Shown here: positions 52,468-61,981 of the stretch, piece after piece
How positions within the stretch are numbered: position 1 is the first letter of the stretch
Layout of the letters: each line of letters begins with the position of its first letter
Source of the DNA: Cutibacterium namnetense
GTDB taxonomy: Bacteria > Actinomycetota > Actinomycetes > Propionibacteriales > Propionibacteriaceae
NCBI RefSeq assembly: GCF_001642025.1
Contig: NZ_LWHO01000003.1
Span: 535,279 to 599,278, forward strand
Length of the DNA: 64,000 nucleotides
Direction of reading: 5' to 3'
Notes under the pieces: generated by a model
Databases searched by the model: none
What the model saw: the letters and a program-made list of their open reading frames with translations, nothing else
Told to the model about the DNA's origin: nothing
Program-made: the position numbers and the translations under genes

Positions 52468-54346
52468 CCTCGTACCGGTAGGAGCAGGGCCCCGGCTTGA
52501 GCCCTTCGCCCGAGCTGGAGTCCTCGAAGCCAGTGACATTCATTTAGCCAATCTGGTGTGCCGCATCGGCGGCGAGACCAACTCCGACGTCAGCCTCGCC
52601 ATCGCTTTATCGTGCCGTGAGCTTCGGCGCGGTTCGGTCTTCTGGGACCCTCATGAGATCGCAGACGTCGTCCGTCGTCAGATTCTTGATCCTGCTATTC
52701 CAGACATCGACAGCAGCGATCAGGCAGCCCTTTTCGCGGAATTGGAATGGCCACATCCAAGCGAGTGGCTGTCGATGTTAGAGGCTAGTCCCGTCATTGC
52801 TGGTCGTGATGATCCGCTCAACCAGTTGCCAGCTCGTCTTGACGAGGGTCTGGTCTACCTAGAGAAATACTGGCAAGCAGAACACGATGTCGCTCGCGAT
52901 CTCGCTGCCCTCGCTGCGGATCCACCAAGCCAAGGCCCAGTGTTCGCCGACGATGTTGTTTCCGGCGTCCGTGATGCGCTAGAAGCCTCCGGAACCCCGC
53001 TGGATCCAGCCCAAGCCGATGCTGCCGTCGCAGCAGTTACGCACCGCATTAGTGTGCTTGCAGGTGGCCCCGGAACCGGTAAGACAACCACGGTATGTGC
53101 CCTCTTAGCTGCCTTGCAACAGGCTGACCCTCATCTTGGAGCCGTGGCTCTTGCCGCTCCCAGCGGCAAAGCGGCCGCACGCCTGCGTGATTCAGTTTCG
53201 CAGGTCTCCAAACGAATGCCTGATGACCTGAAACCAATTGTTGCTGACGCGACTACTGTCCACTCACTGCTGAAATGGCAAGGGCCGGGAACCTCATTCG
53301 GATATGACGAGCAGCACAAGCTTCCATTCGGAGTCGTCGTTGTCGACGAGGCGTCAATGCTTTCTCTGCCTCTAGCCGCTAGCCTCCTGTCTGCAATCGG
53401 CCCTGGAACCCGCCTGATCCTCGTCGGGGACCCGGGGCAGCTTGTCTCGGTGGACGCCGGTAGTGTCTTGGCTGACATCGTTTCGTCGGCTGATGCCCTC
53501 CACACGCGGCTTCCTGTCACGATCCTCACCCGCAACCACCGCTCGGGAGGAGATATCGCACAACTGTCGGAGGCGGTACGCGAGGGAGACAAGAGCGCTG
53601 CGTTGGACGTATTGGCGACGGCTGCTGAAGTGACACATGGCTCACCTTCCCTCGACGGCCTCGTTAGAGACAGCGATCATCGCAGCATTACGTGGATCGA
53701 CGCTGACCCGGCGAGTATCACCATGGCCGATCTTCCGGCGGTAGCGGAGGTGATTGCACGCACCGGGGCAAGAATGCTTGAGCTCGCCCTAGCCGGCGAC
53801 GACGCTGCTACTCTCAAACTCGCCGACGACCACCGGTTGTTGTGCGCTCACCGAGAGGGGCCATACGGAGTAGCTGAGTGGTCTCAGCGTATGGTTGCTG
53901 TGCTTTCAGATGTCTTGCCTGGCATTGACCAAAGCCGGTGGGCTCTCGGCGAAACTGCGATAGTGACGCACAACCTTGCGCAGCTGGGAGTCAATAACGG
54001 TGACTGCGGCGTCGTCGTTGAAACAAGGCCCGTCCCCACGGTGGCTCTACCCGGACCCGGTGGAGCACCCAGACGGTTGCCCTGTTCCCTCATCCCATCG
54101 CTGCAACCCCTGCAGGCCATGACGATTCACAAAGCGCAGGGCAGCCAGTTCAAGGACGTGACGGTAGTCCTGCCACCGCCCGACTCGCCCCTCCTCTCTC
54201 GTGAGTTGCTTTATACCGCCATCACGCGGGCACGTGAGCACCTCACCGTGGTGGGCACAAGGGAGTCTGTGGAGCGGGCGATTGATAGAGCTAATGATCG
54301 ACGTTCTGGGATACAGCGCCGTTGGGAAGAGAATCGCACGTTCTGA
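52460..54346 (+). CDS. recD: Exodeoxyribonuclease V alpha subunit (RecD)
   Basis: 628-residue superfamily 1B 5'-3' helicase. Walker A LAGGPGTGKTTTVCALL (about 197-213), motif II VVVDEASMLSLPLAASLL, motif III LILVGDPGQLVSVDAG, and the motif V/VI region AMTIHKAQGSQFKDVTVVLPPPD ... LLYTAITRAREHLTVVG. The N-terminal about 160 residues are the RecB-contacting domain. Start ATG at 52460 with GGGAGG 6-7 nt upstream; the frame to 52343 lies inside recB. It is the last gene of the recCBD operon and convergent with nudC (37 nt). Confidence 0.93.
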   Translation: MTDLVPVGAGPRLEPFARAGVLEASDIHLANLVCRIGGETNSDVSLAIALSCRELRRGSVFWDPHEIADVVRRQILDPAIPDIDSSDQAALFAELEWPHPSEWLSMLEASPVIAGRDDPLNQLPARLDEGLVYLEKYWQAEHDVARDLAALAADPPSQGPVFADDVVSGVRDALEASGTPLDPAQADAAVAAVTHRISVLAGGPGTGKTTTVCALLAALQQADPHLGAVALAAPSGKAAARLRDSVSQVSKRMPDDLKPIVADATTVHSLLKWQGPGTSFGYDEQHKLPFGVVVVDEASMLSLPLAASLLSAIGPGTRLILVGDPGQLVSVDAGSVLADIVSSADALHTRLPVTILTRNHRSGGDIAQLSEAVREGDKSAALDVLATAAEVTHGSPSLDGLVRDSDHRSITWIDADPASITMADLPAVAEVIARTGARMLELALAGDDAATLKLADDHRLLCAHREGPYGVAEWSQRMVAVLSDVLPGIDQSRWALGETAIVTHNLAQLGVNNGDCGVVVETRPVPTVALPGPGGAPRRLPCSLIPSLQPLQAMTIHKAQGSQFKDVTVVLPPPDSPLLSRELLYTAITRAREHLTVVGTRESVERAIDRANDRRSGIQRRWEENRTF

Positions 54347-54383
54347 TGAGACCAAGCTTCCAAGGTCGATGGGCTGTTCACCC

Positions 54384-55280
54384 TCAGTGGGCTGATAGGT
54401 CAAACCCGCTCTCTGGCTCCGGGAGTCGGTTCTCCACCCACGCGTCAATAAGAGCTCTTGCTATGGATAGGGTCGGCGGTAACCGCAGACACCCGGCATC
54501 GACCTGGTCGGATACTTCCTGACGGCTGAGAAAATCAGCCTCTGCTAGTTCATCGTGGCCGACATCGATGGTTCCGGTCGCCCGAGCTACGTAGCCGAAC
54601 ATGAGCGATCGGGGGAACGGCCATGCCTGCGATCCGATGTAGCATGCCGAGGTGATTGTCAGAGTTGTTTCCTCGGCAACTTCGCGCACCACAGCATGCT
54701 CTGCCGGCTCGCCGGCCTCGACGAATCCAGCCAACACCGACCTGCGATGCGGCTCCCAGGAACGTTGACGGGCAAGGACGATGCGGTCCTCGTCGTCCAG
54801 AACTGCGGTAATAATTGCCGGGTCTATACGTGGGAATACGTGATGACCCTGGGGACAGACCCGAGCCGGCCCACCGCTCGTAATGCGGGTGGTCTGTCCA
54901 CATCGCGGGCATAGCGGGTTGCTCTCATGCCAGGCCAGTGTTGCAACCGCCGACATGACGAGTTCCCGATCAACCGGAACAAGATCAACCGCGCGCAAAC
55001 TCCGAGCTTCCGGGCGCGGCTCACTAGTACGCCGGGCGAACCAGGGCACACCATCAATGACACCAAGCAGTAGATCGTGCTGATCGTCGCGCTCGCCCTC
55101 AGTCGGAACCGCGACCACCCGGCCGTGAGCTAAGACGACCTTGTCATAGGGATCAATAAGCAATAATCGGGCAGCCGGATCATCCCACCGAGCCCGATTT
55201 GCTTCGCTATCGTCCCGATCGGCATGACAGCGATCTAATAACGGTCGCCCGACGATCTGGGTATCACTGGTCCTACTCAC
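54384..55280 (-). CDS. nudC: NADH pyrophosphatase NudC
   Basis: 298-residue Nudix enzyme hydrolysing NAD(H) to NMN(H) and AMP and able to remove NAD caps from RNA. The zinc ribbon has Cys124, Cys127 and Cys142 with a GHH in place of the usual fourth Cys. Nudix box: GFVEAGEPAEHAVVREVAEETTL (185-207), where the normal Gly after EEx is Thr206. The NADH-specific motif SQAWPFPRS (217-225; usually SQPWPFP) follows. M. tuberculosis Rv3199c is also beside the AdnB gene. Start ATG at 55280. Confidence 0.9.
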   Translation of the reverse strand: MSRTSDTQIVGRPLLDRCHADRDDSEANRARWDDPAARLLLIDPYDKVVLAHGRVVAVPTEGERDDQHDLLLGVIDGVPWFARRTSEPRPEARSLRAVDLVPVDRELVMSAVATLAWHESNPLCPRCGQTTRITSGGPARVCPQGHHVFPRIDPAIITAVLDDEDRIVLARQRSWEPHRRSVLAGFVEAGEPAEHAVVREVAEETTLTITSACYIGSQAWPFPRSLMFGYVARATGTIDVGHDELAEADFLSRQEVSDQVDAGCLRLPPTLSIARALIDAWVENRLPEPESGFDLSAH

Positions 55281-55333
55281 GGCGCCCCCTCAGCCCGTTA
55301 TGAACTATCTGATCGTCACGCGCCAGACGCATT

Positions 55334-58300
55334 TTACGCTGACCCGTCCCTGTCCGACGATGCCGTCAAAATGGCTGCCACCTGGTCCGCATTTAAGAGA
55401 GGCTCGGCGCTGATAGTCTCATTTGCACCGACGTGATGGAACACTGCTCGCACCTTTGAGGGGTCGATACCCCTCGCCTGCGCCCACGCCAATCTGTAGA
55501 TGGATAGCTGGAGTGGGTCTGCTGAGCGAGGTGGCGAAGTCTTCCAATCAATGACGAGCTCATCTCCAGGGTGATCCGGGTCAGCGACGACGGCATCAAG
55601 ACGACCACGCACGACCGTTTCACCGATCGTCATGACAAATGATTTTTCTATTGCCAGCACGGTGGCTCCCGCCCATCGACTCTCTTCAAAGGCCTGGCAC
55701 AGGCTTTGAAGCACATGACCGGCGACACTACCGGGCTGAGACGCGATGACCTGCGAGGTAATGCTTTCCCCGTCAAACTCCGCGATCTCCTCGACATCGA
55801 ACAGTGGAATCGGCTCTGCTGGCGCGAGCCGTTGACTCACCCACTCGTGGAATGCCGTACCAATTCCGGCTCCCCTGTCAGCTGGCCGAGGCATTGGACG
55901 ACGCAAATCATCCCGGAATGCCTGCGGATCGGCGTGGAACCTCACCAGCTGCGAGGCGGTCAGGCGAGGTGGAAGCGCAACCTCATCCTGCAGATCGATG
56001 TGTCGTCTCGCATCTGTGAGCAGAGCCTCAGCGTCAGACCGCCAGGCCTTCACCCGCTCGGCCTGCCCAGGATCATCTATGGGCCGAGAATCATTGTTGA
56101 TGGGGGCGTGGTACACATCTTCAGTGATCACAGGCCAGGGCGTGCCAGTCTGAACGTCGTCGTCAAGACGTTCACCGAAGTCCGGCCACGCCATTCCAAG
56201 CATGTCGGCAAGAAGGTCTGCATACCGCCCTGGCCCTAAATTACCCTTGCGACGTGGGCGCCATTGATGCCACGACACCACTAATCGTTCTTTGGGACGG
56301 GTAAGGGCCACATAGGCGAGTCGGGCCTCAGCCCACTGGGAATCCTCCTTGAGTGCCGCTACGTACGCTTTAGTGTCTGCGACACTTCCCGACGCTGGAT
56401 GGCTAATGTCGCTGGCATCTCCTCTAGCGAAAGAAGGCAGGACAGCAGCCTGCGAGGTGAAGTTGTCTGGAGTCGACGTTGACGGAAACACGCCTTGAGC
56501 CATGTCAGGGATGATGACCAGCGGCCATTCCAGGCCTTTGGCCCCATGAACCGTTGACACTGTTACGGCGTCTCGGTCGTCGGTAGCGGCTCGCGGAAGC
56601 CCGTCACCAACATCTTCTTCAGCCGCTAACCAAGCGACGATTCCTGCAGTCGTCATAGCGGGATCGCTGCGACGAACCTCGCGTATCGCATTCCAAAGCG
56701 CATCCAGGTGATCTCGCCGAGCTGCGCTCCGGTGCGGATCGTCGGCAGCCATATCGTCGATAAGTCCTGTAATGGCCTCGATGCGCAGAACCAAGTCGTC
56801 GGGGCTATCCCCCTGGTGCGCGTCAACCTCGACGATTTCGGCGCACACCCTTTTCAGCGCACGTTGCAGTCGTTCCTGCCCACCTAGTGGTCCTTCCATC
56901 ACGGCGTCAGAGAGGTGGATCTCGACATCATTGGGATCTAGCCCATCATCCTTAGCACGAGACTTCGCCAGAGTGCGGGCGCGTCGATACACCACCGCCA
57001 GGTCATCAGTGCTGAGTCCAAGACGTGGTGCGGCAAGCAGAGTCGCCATCGCGGCATCGTCGTGACGATCCACCAACAACCGAAGATGAGCGACCACCAT
57101 AGCAACGTCCGGGAGCCGAAGCAGTCCAGACAAGTTCGCCAATCGCACCGGGACATCACGAGTGGTTAGGGAGTTATAGAGGTCGGCAACGTCTGAATTG
57201 CGCCGAACAAGGATTGCGGCATCAGACCAACGTGCGATGGCGCCACGCTCCTTAGCTTCCACCAAGATATCGGCGCACGCCCGACATTCCTTAGCCCAGT
57301 CAGGATATGCAGCCACCGTTACTTCGCCAGGTCGATTCCCCTCGGGCGCGATGAGCGGCTGCCCGACTGCCACCTCCGCCCGATCGTCGGCCGACCCATC
57401 ATCGTCAGACGCCATCGCCGAAGACAGACTTTTTCGCAACTCTTCGGATGCCACATTGGCCGCATTGATAATCTGATCGGCGCATCTGCGGTTAGTTGCA
57501 AGAGAGAGCACCTGAGCCGGCTGTCCCGCCCCATCTGGAAAGCGCCTGTGAAATTCCAGGATATTGCTGGCGGCCGCACCACGCCATTCATAAATGGCCT
57601 GAAGCGGATCGCCCACAGCCATCACCGGGTGACCCATCCCATGAGCCGGGTCTGGGCCCGAAAACAGCGCAGCGAGCACATCAGCCTGAGCCGACGATGT
57701 GTCTTGGTACTCGTCAAGGAGGACAACCCGGTATCGAGCCCGCAGATCCTCCCCCACCCGCTGGTGATGAGTTACTAGATGGAGAGCCTGAACCATACGG
57801 TCGCCAAACTCGACTAAACCACGTTCTTTCTTGAGATCCTGATAGGCAGCGACGAGATCGAGAAGTTCTTCGCGTTCATCTACTCGCGAAAGCCATTTAT
57901 CGACATCAGCGTATCTATCTCCTCCCTTTTTGGTTGGAGCGTCGAGGAGCATCTGACGCCACCGGGCATCAGCTCGCCTCACCTTATCCGGACTCGCATC
58001 GTGTGAGGCCATGGCCCCAGCCAGTTTCACTACAGCTTGAGCTATGGACGTTGGCCCCATATGGGTAGCGGCCAGCGGAGCCTTATCGAGCCCCATGACA
58101 ACTTCTGTCGCGAGCTGGTAAGCCCGGGCGCCAGTTATGAGATGCGCCCTCGTGTTAATACCGTCCCAGGCTCCGTAATCATTTACTAGTGTCCCCGCAA
58201 AACTGTCATAGGTCACCACCGTCGGACGGGGCTGTTCTGGCTTCAGCAGGCCTACTCGAGTGAGATTGGATTCAATGCGCTCGGATAATTCCGCAGTTGC

Positions 58301-58534
58301 CTTGTTGGTAAATGTCAACCCCAGAATTTCCTCCGGGCTTACTAGTCTGCTAGCAACCAGCCATACCACACGAGCGGCCATCACCGTCGTCTTACCCGTG
58401 CCTGCTCCAGCGATAACCACACAGGGTTTCAGTGGAGCTTTAACCGCTCGCTCTTGCTCGGCGGAAATGGGAATGCCGAGCAGCGTTGCCACGTCGACGT
58501 CTTCAACCGGGGCGTTATCAGTCAAGATCGTCAT
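55334..58534 (-). CDS. adnB: AdnB: UvrD-like motor with RecB-type nuclease
   Basis: 1066 residues. Walker A IAGAGTGKTTVMAAR (41-55, Lys48), motif II VLLDEYQDTSSAQADVL, VMAVGDPLQAIYEWRGAAA, VSTVHGAKGLEWPLVIIPD, LAYVALTRPKERLVVSW. C-terminal nuclease: HEWVSQRL, ... ELVIDWKTSP (about 995) and LQLSIYRLAWAQ; no Fe-S cysteines. This is the intact, lead motor of the mycobacterial-type AdnAB complex (Rv3201c). Its ATG overlaps the adnA stop by ATGA (58531-58534), so both subunits are made together. Confidence 0.9.
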   Translation of the reverse strand: MTILTDNAPVEDVDVATLLGIPISAEQERAVKAPLKPCVVIAGAGTGKTTVMAARVVWLVASRLVSPEEILGLTFTNKATAELSERIESNLTRVGLLKPEQPRPTVVTYDSFAGTLVNDYGAWDGINTRAHLITGARAYQLATEVVMGLDKAPLAATHMGPTSIAQAVVKLAGAMASHDASPDKVRRADARWRQMLLDAPTKKGGDRYADVDKWLSRVDEREELLDLVAAYQDLKKERGLVEFGDRMVQALHLVTHHQRVGEDLRARYRVVLLDEYQDTSSAQADVLAALFSGPDPAHGMGHPVMAVGDPLQAIYEWRGAAASNILEFHRRFPDGAGQPAQVLSLATNRRCADQIINAANVASEELRKSLSSAMASDDDGSADDRAEVAVGQPLIAPEGNRPGEVTVAAYPDWAKECRACADILVEAKERGAIARWSDAAILVRRNSDVADLYNSLTTRDVPVRLANLSGLLRLPDVAMVVAHLRLLVDRHDDAAMATLLAAPRLGLSTDDLAVVYRRARTLAKSRAKDDGLDPNDVEIHLSDAVMEGPLGGQERLQRALKRVCAEIVEVDAHQGDSPDDLVLRIEAITGLIDDMAADDPHRSAARRDHLDALWNAIREVRRSDPAMTTAGIVAWLAAEEDVGDGLPRAATDDRDAVTVSTVHGAKGLEWPLVIIPDMAQGVFPSTSTPDNFTSQAAVLPSFARGDASDISHPASGSVADTKAYVAALKEDSQWAEARLAYVALTRPKERLVVSWHQWRPRRKGNLGPGRYADLLADMLGMAWPDFGERLDDDVQTGTPWPVITEDVYHAPINNDSRPIDDPGQAERVKAWRSDAEALLTDARRHIDLQDEVALPPRLTASQLVRFHADPQAFRDDLRRPMPRPADRGAGIGTAFHEWVSQRLAPAEPIPLFDVEEIAEFDGESITSQVIASQPGSVAGHVLQSLCQAFEESRWAGATVLAIEKSFVMTIGETVVRGRLDAVVADPDHPGDELVIDWKTSPPRSADPLQLSIYRLAWAQARGIDPSKVRAVFHHVGANETISAEPLLNADQVAAILTASSDRDGSA

Positions 58535-61500
58535 GAGATATTCCTTCGTTGGTTAGAACCTGCCGTCGCCGGATCCATCGGTACCAGCGCGGGGCATCCT
58601 GCTCGAGCGGGACAGTGACCGCAGCCTCTATTCGCAACTGCGGGATACTCACCCGAAGTAACAATTCTCAATGCCTTATCGACACTGGCCTCAATCCAGT
58701 TACGACAGCCGTCAACAGGCCCAGATCCGTCAGGCCAAGGCACATCAACAAGGCCACTTTGGTACTCGATCTTCGGACTTGTGTGACCTTTACCTGCGCC
58801 GATCCGAAGATGGACCAATTCCGCACCGCTGACCATGGTCGTACCTAAGGCCTCGACTCCACCAGATGCGACGACAGCTTGGTAGACACCAATTTGTAGG
58901 CGGTGGGATTGCTTTGTCTCGTCGGTCTGGCTGACCCCGGTTTTGAGATCCACCACGTAACACGCACCTTCAGCGTCGCGCTCGAGCCGATCGATACTGC
59001 CGCGCACCCGCGCTATACCGGACGGGACCTCGATCGTGCCATTCACCTGCACCTCGGTTCCGATGAGTTGACGATGACGCGACTGCAACCAGCCGTCGAA
59101 GCGCTGCACCGCCATTTTCGCGTCCGCTAGTTCAGCGCTTCGCTGCCATTCCGCCGACAACTCGATTTCAGGCCATGCCGCTTCCAAGTCAGCCAGGGCG
59201 TCAGGTAGCGACCACTGATCCATATGTTCTGCACAGATCCGGTGCACAAGGGAGCCAATATTTGCCCGAAGCGCTGATCCGCTACTGGCACCGGCACGGC
59301 GAGTCATAAACCATCGTCTCGGGCAGGTGAGCAATTCCCCAATATGGGACGCGCTGAGCTCTACCTCCCCGGCCACGTCAGCCTGGCGAGGGGCTCCTTG
59401 GCGCCACCAGGTCTCCGGGTCAGCTTGTGGCACCAATCGCCGCCCTTGGTACTCCTCGTTGCGCAAATCATCAAGCAGCGTTTGGGCTTCGGCTCGAACC
59501 AGCGGCGATTCAGTCTCATCACCGATAACGCGACGCAACTCGCCGACAAGTTCAGCGAGACTAGCGAAGTTCAGCGAATCAGCATTGCCCTCGAGGTGAG
59601 GAAGTCCAGTGACTAGCCCAGAGGGACGTATCCCCTCCTCAGCAGACTCGACCGAACACAACAGCAGTTGTTGGCGCGCCCGTGAACATGCCACAAGCAA
59701 TAGCCTGGTTTCCGCCCGAAGGTTTTCTGACCATCCAGGAGCTGCTACCAGGCCGTCGGGAGACCAGCGGTCTGCACGAACAAGGGACCCTGTATGGTTA
59801 TCAGCCGGCCAATTACCTTCTTCGAGTCCACACACAGCAACGATGTCGAACTCGCGCCCCTTAACGCGGTGGGCCGTCACAACGCTCACACCATCACGAT
59901 CCTCATCGGATTCACGTGCCCGATCAGCTGGGATCTGCTCTTGCCGCACTACTTCGATGAGACGCCGACCACCTGCAATTCCCGCCATTGTTTGAGCACT
60001 CTCGGCCATGTCAAAAAGCGAGCACAAGCCATCCAGATCGCGGTCAGCAGTCGAATCTCCGGCCAGGGCCCGACTACGCAACGATGATGCCCACGAGCTC
60101 CCGTGCCATAAGGCCCACAAAGCTTCATGGCAAGTGGCACCAGCACGCAAGCGATCCGCGGCACGTTGCACCCGCTGAGCCATCATGGCTAGCGGCCGGG
60201 CGAGGGCTCGTAAGCCTGGAGGCACCGAGTACACCTCGCGTGCAGTGGCGAGTTCCCCCTTGTTGGCATCCTCAGATCGACTGACGTCGTCAACTCGCTC
60301 GGACTCCTCAGCCACCGTGACCGTCGGATCAACACCCAGCTCTTCCAGCAGCGGCCAGTCGACGTTGACGCCGCGCACCAAGCGACACCAGGTTTCTAAT
60401 CGATGAACGACGCTGCGATCGATCCCTGCTAGTGGGTTTGACAGGAGTGTCGCAACGTCTCGATCACTGGGTTGTGCCCCCGATGCGAGGGCCACTGCAA
60501 TCTCCAACGCGTTCAAGATCTGCGTGACGGCGTGGATGTCCGACAACGCATATTCATCACGCGATCTCTGGACCGGAATACCTTCGGCCGCAAGTATCGT
60601 CGCAATCACACCTAGCTCACCGCCGTGGCGTGTGACCACTGCCATGTTCCGCCACGCCACACCGTTAGCGACATGGCCGTGACGGAGTGTGCCAGCAATG
60701 TTTCTCACCAATCGCGTGATGCTAGAGCCTCGCAGTGCCGCCACCGTTCCTTGCTTAGCGGAGATGCTGTGGTTGGCACGGCGACGTAGCCGACTCGATG
60801 AGGGCACCACAGGCATCCCAGTTCGCAAGCTCTCAACAACCTCAGCGATATGTTGGCTGTTACGGTAATCCGTTGTCAGATGGTGAACCGACACATCGGG
60901 GAACTCGTCGATAACGTCGTCAAGCCGTTCCGCTGCTGCACCGCGGAACCCATAAATCGTCTGGTCAGGGTCCGCGGTCAACACACAGGGGACGTGGCAT
61001 CGCGCGATCTGAGCGAGGAGGCGAATCTGGGAAGGATCACACTCTGTCAGGTCATCACAGATCAGAAGCTTGATCCGTGATCGCACCGCTATAGCGGCTC
61101 CGGGCCGAGTTAACGCAATTCGAGCCCGATGCACAGCCTCGGCATAGTCGAGTGATCCTTCCAGATCAAGAACGTCCAAGTAGTCGGCCAGGAAGGGCCC
61201 CAATACTCGCCATTCGGGCACCCCCCACGTGATGCCCGCGTCAGTCAAGTCTTGCGGGTCACATCCTTCCTGTCGCAAACGCGCTGCCATTACCCGGACA
61301 TCAGAGGCAAACTGAGCCGTACCCGCACAGGTCCGTAACTCGTCCGGCCAGTCAGACATGTCTCGCGCCGCGAGCAGTTCTCTCATCCGAAATTCCTGCT
61401 CCGGTGCCGTGAGCAACCGCTGCGACGGAGAGGCAACGATGCGACGGGCGAGAGCGTGGACCGTCATAACCTGGGGTTCTAAGTGAGCACCTCCGAGTCG

Positions 61501-61707
61501 ACGGACCAGCGCCGTACGCAAGGCCTGAGCTGACGACCTTGTTTGAGCCAACACCAAGACACCAGACAGCAGCCCCCCGGAGGCAACATGCCGCGCTGCA
61601 ATTTCGAGACATAGACTCGTCCGCCCTGTACCCGGCCCTCCCATGACGAGGACTGTGCCAGCGTCATCGGTGAGCGCTCGAGTCTGAGGGCCATCCCAAC
61701 CGTGCAT
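58531..61707 (-). CDS. adnA: AdnA: UvrD-like subunit with Fe-S RecB-type nuclease and altered Walker A
   Basis: 1058 residues from the ATG at 61707 (MHGWDGPQTRALTDD); an ATG at 61716 or 61788 is possible but lacks a better site. The motor is partly degenerate: Walker A reads GGPGTGRTSL (Arg29 in place of Lys) and motif II LLICDDLTECDPSQ. Motif III PDQTIYGFRGAA and motif VI VACSRARQQLLL remain. The C-terminal nuclease has VHRICAEHM, VVDLKTGVS (about 917) and LQIGVYQAVV, and four cysteines for an Fe-S cluster (LLTCPRRW about 796, and CGHCPARAGC about 1027). It is the first gene of adnAB, as Rv3202c is. Confidence 0.9.
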   Translation of the reverse strand: MHGWDGPQTRALTDDAGTVLVMGGPGTGRTSLCLEIAARHVASGGLLSGVLVLAQTRSSAQALRTALVRRLGGAHLEPQVMTVHALARRIVASPSQRLLTAPEQEFRMRELLAARDMSDWPDELRTCAGTAQFASDVRVMAARLRQEGCDPQDLTDAGITWGVPEWRVLGPFLADYLDVLDLEGSLDYAEAVHRARIALTRPGAAIAVRSRIKLLICDDLTECDPSQIRLLAQIARCHVPCVLTADPDQTIYGFRGAAAERLDDVIDEFPDVSVHHLTTDYRNSQHIAEVVESLRTGMPVVPSSSRLRRRANHSISAKQGTVAALRGSSITRLVRNIAGTLRHGHVANGVAWRNMAVVTRHGGELGVIATILAAEGIPVQRSRDEYALSDIHAVTQILNALEIAVALASGAQPSDRDVATLLSNPLAGIDRSVVHRLETWCRLVRGVNVDWPLLEELGVDPTVTVAEESERVDDVSRSEDANKGELATAREVYSVPPGLRALARPLAMMAQRVQRAADRLRAGATCHEALWALWHGSSWASSLRSRALAGDSTADRDLDGLCSLFDMAESAQTMAGIAGGRRLIEVVRQEQIPADRARESDEDRDGVSVVTAHRVKGREFDIVAVCGLEEGNWPADNHTGSLVRADRWSPDGLVAAPGWSENLRAETRLLLVACSRARQQLLLCSVESAEEGIRPSGLVTGLPHLEGNADSLNFASLAELVGELRRVIGDETESPLVRAEAQTLLDDLRNEEYQGRRLVPQADPETWWRQGAPRQADVAGEVELSASHIGELLTCPRRWFMTRRAGASSGSALRANIGSLVHRICAEHMDQWSLPDALADLEAAWPEIELSAEWQRSAELADAKMAVQRFDGWLQSRHRQLIGTEVQVNGTIEVPSGIARVRGSIDRLERDAEGACYVVDLKTGVSQTDETKQSHRLQIGVYQAVVASGGVEALGTTMVSGAELVHLRIGAGKGHTSPKIEYQSGLVDVPWPDGSGPVDGCRNWIEASVDKALRIVTSGEYPAVANRGCGHCPARAGCPALVPMDPATAGSNQRRNIS

Positions 61708-61981
61708 GACACACATCCCACCACGTGTTTCCGACAGGGTTGGTGAAGTCCAATGTCGATGACACAGAACAACGTTGTCAGGAGCCATTTCCTAGCCGTA
61801 ACGGCTTGAAATATGAGAAGGTGGAACTGCTGCCTCACACGATGGGGCACATCCGCGCGCCGGATAGCTCGCTATGGACGTGTCGGTAGATGTATATCAA
61901 CCACTGTCACACGATCATGGTGAGTATGATTCGCGGGCCCAGGGTCCACGCGGAAAACACCTGCTCAGCCCGAGGACTTTC

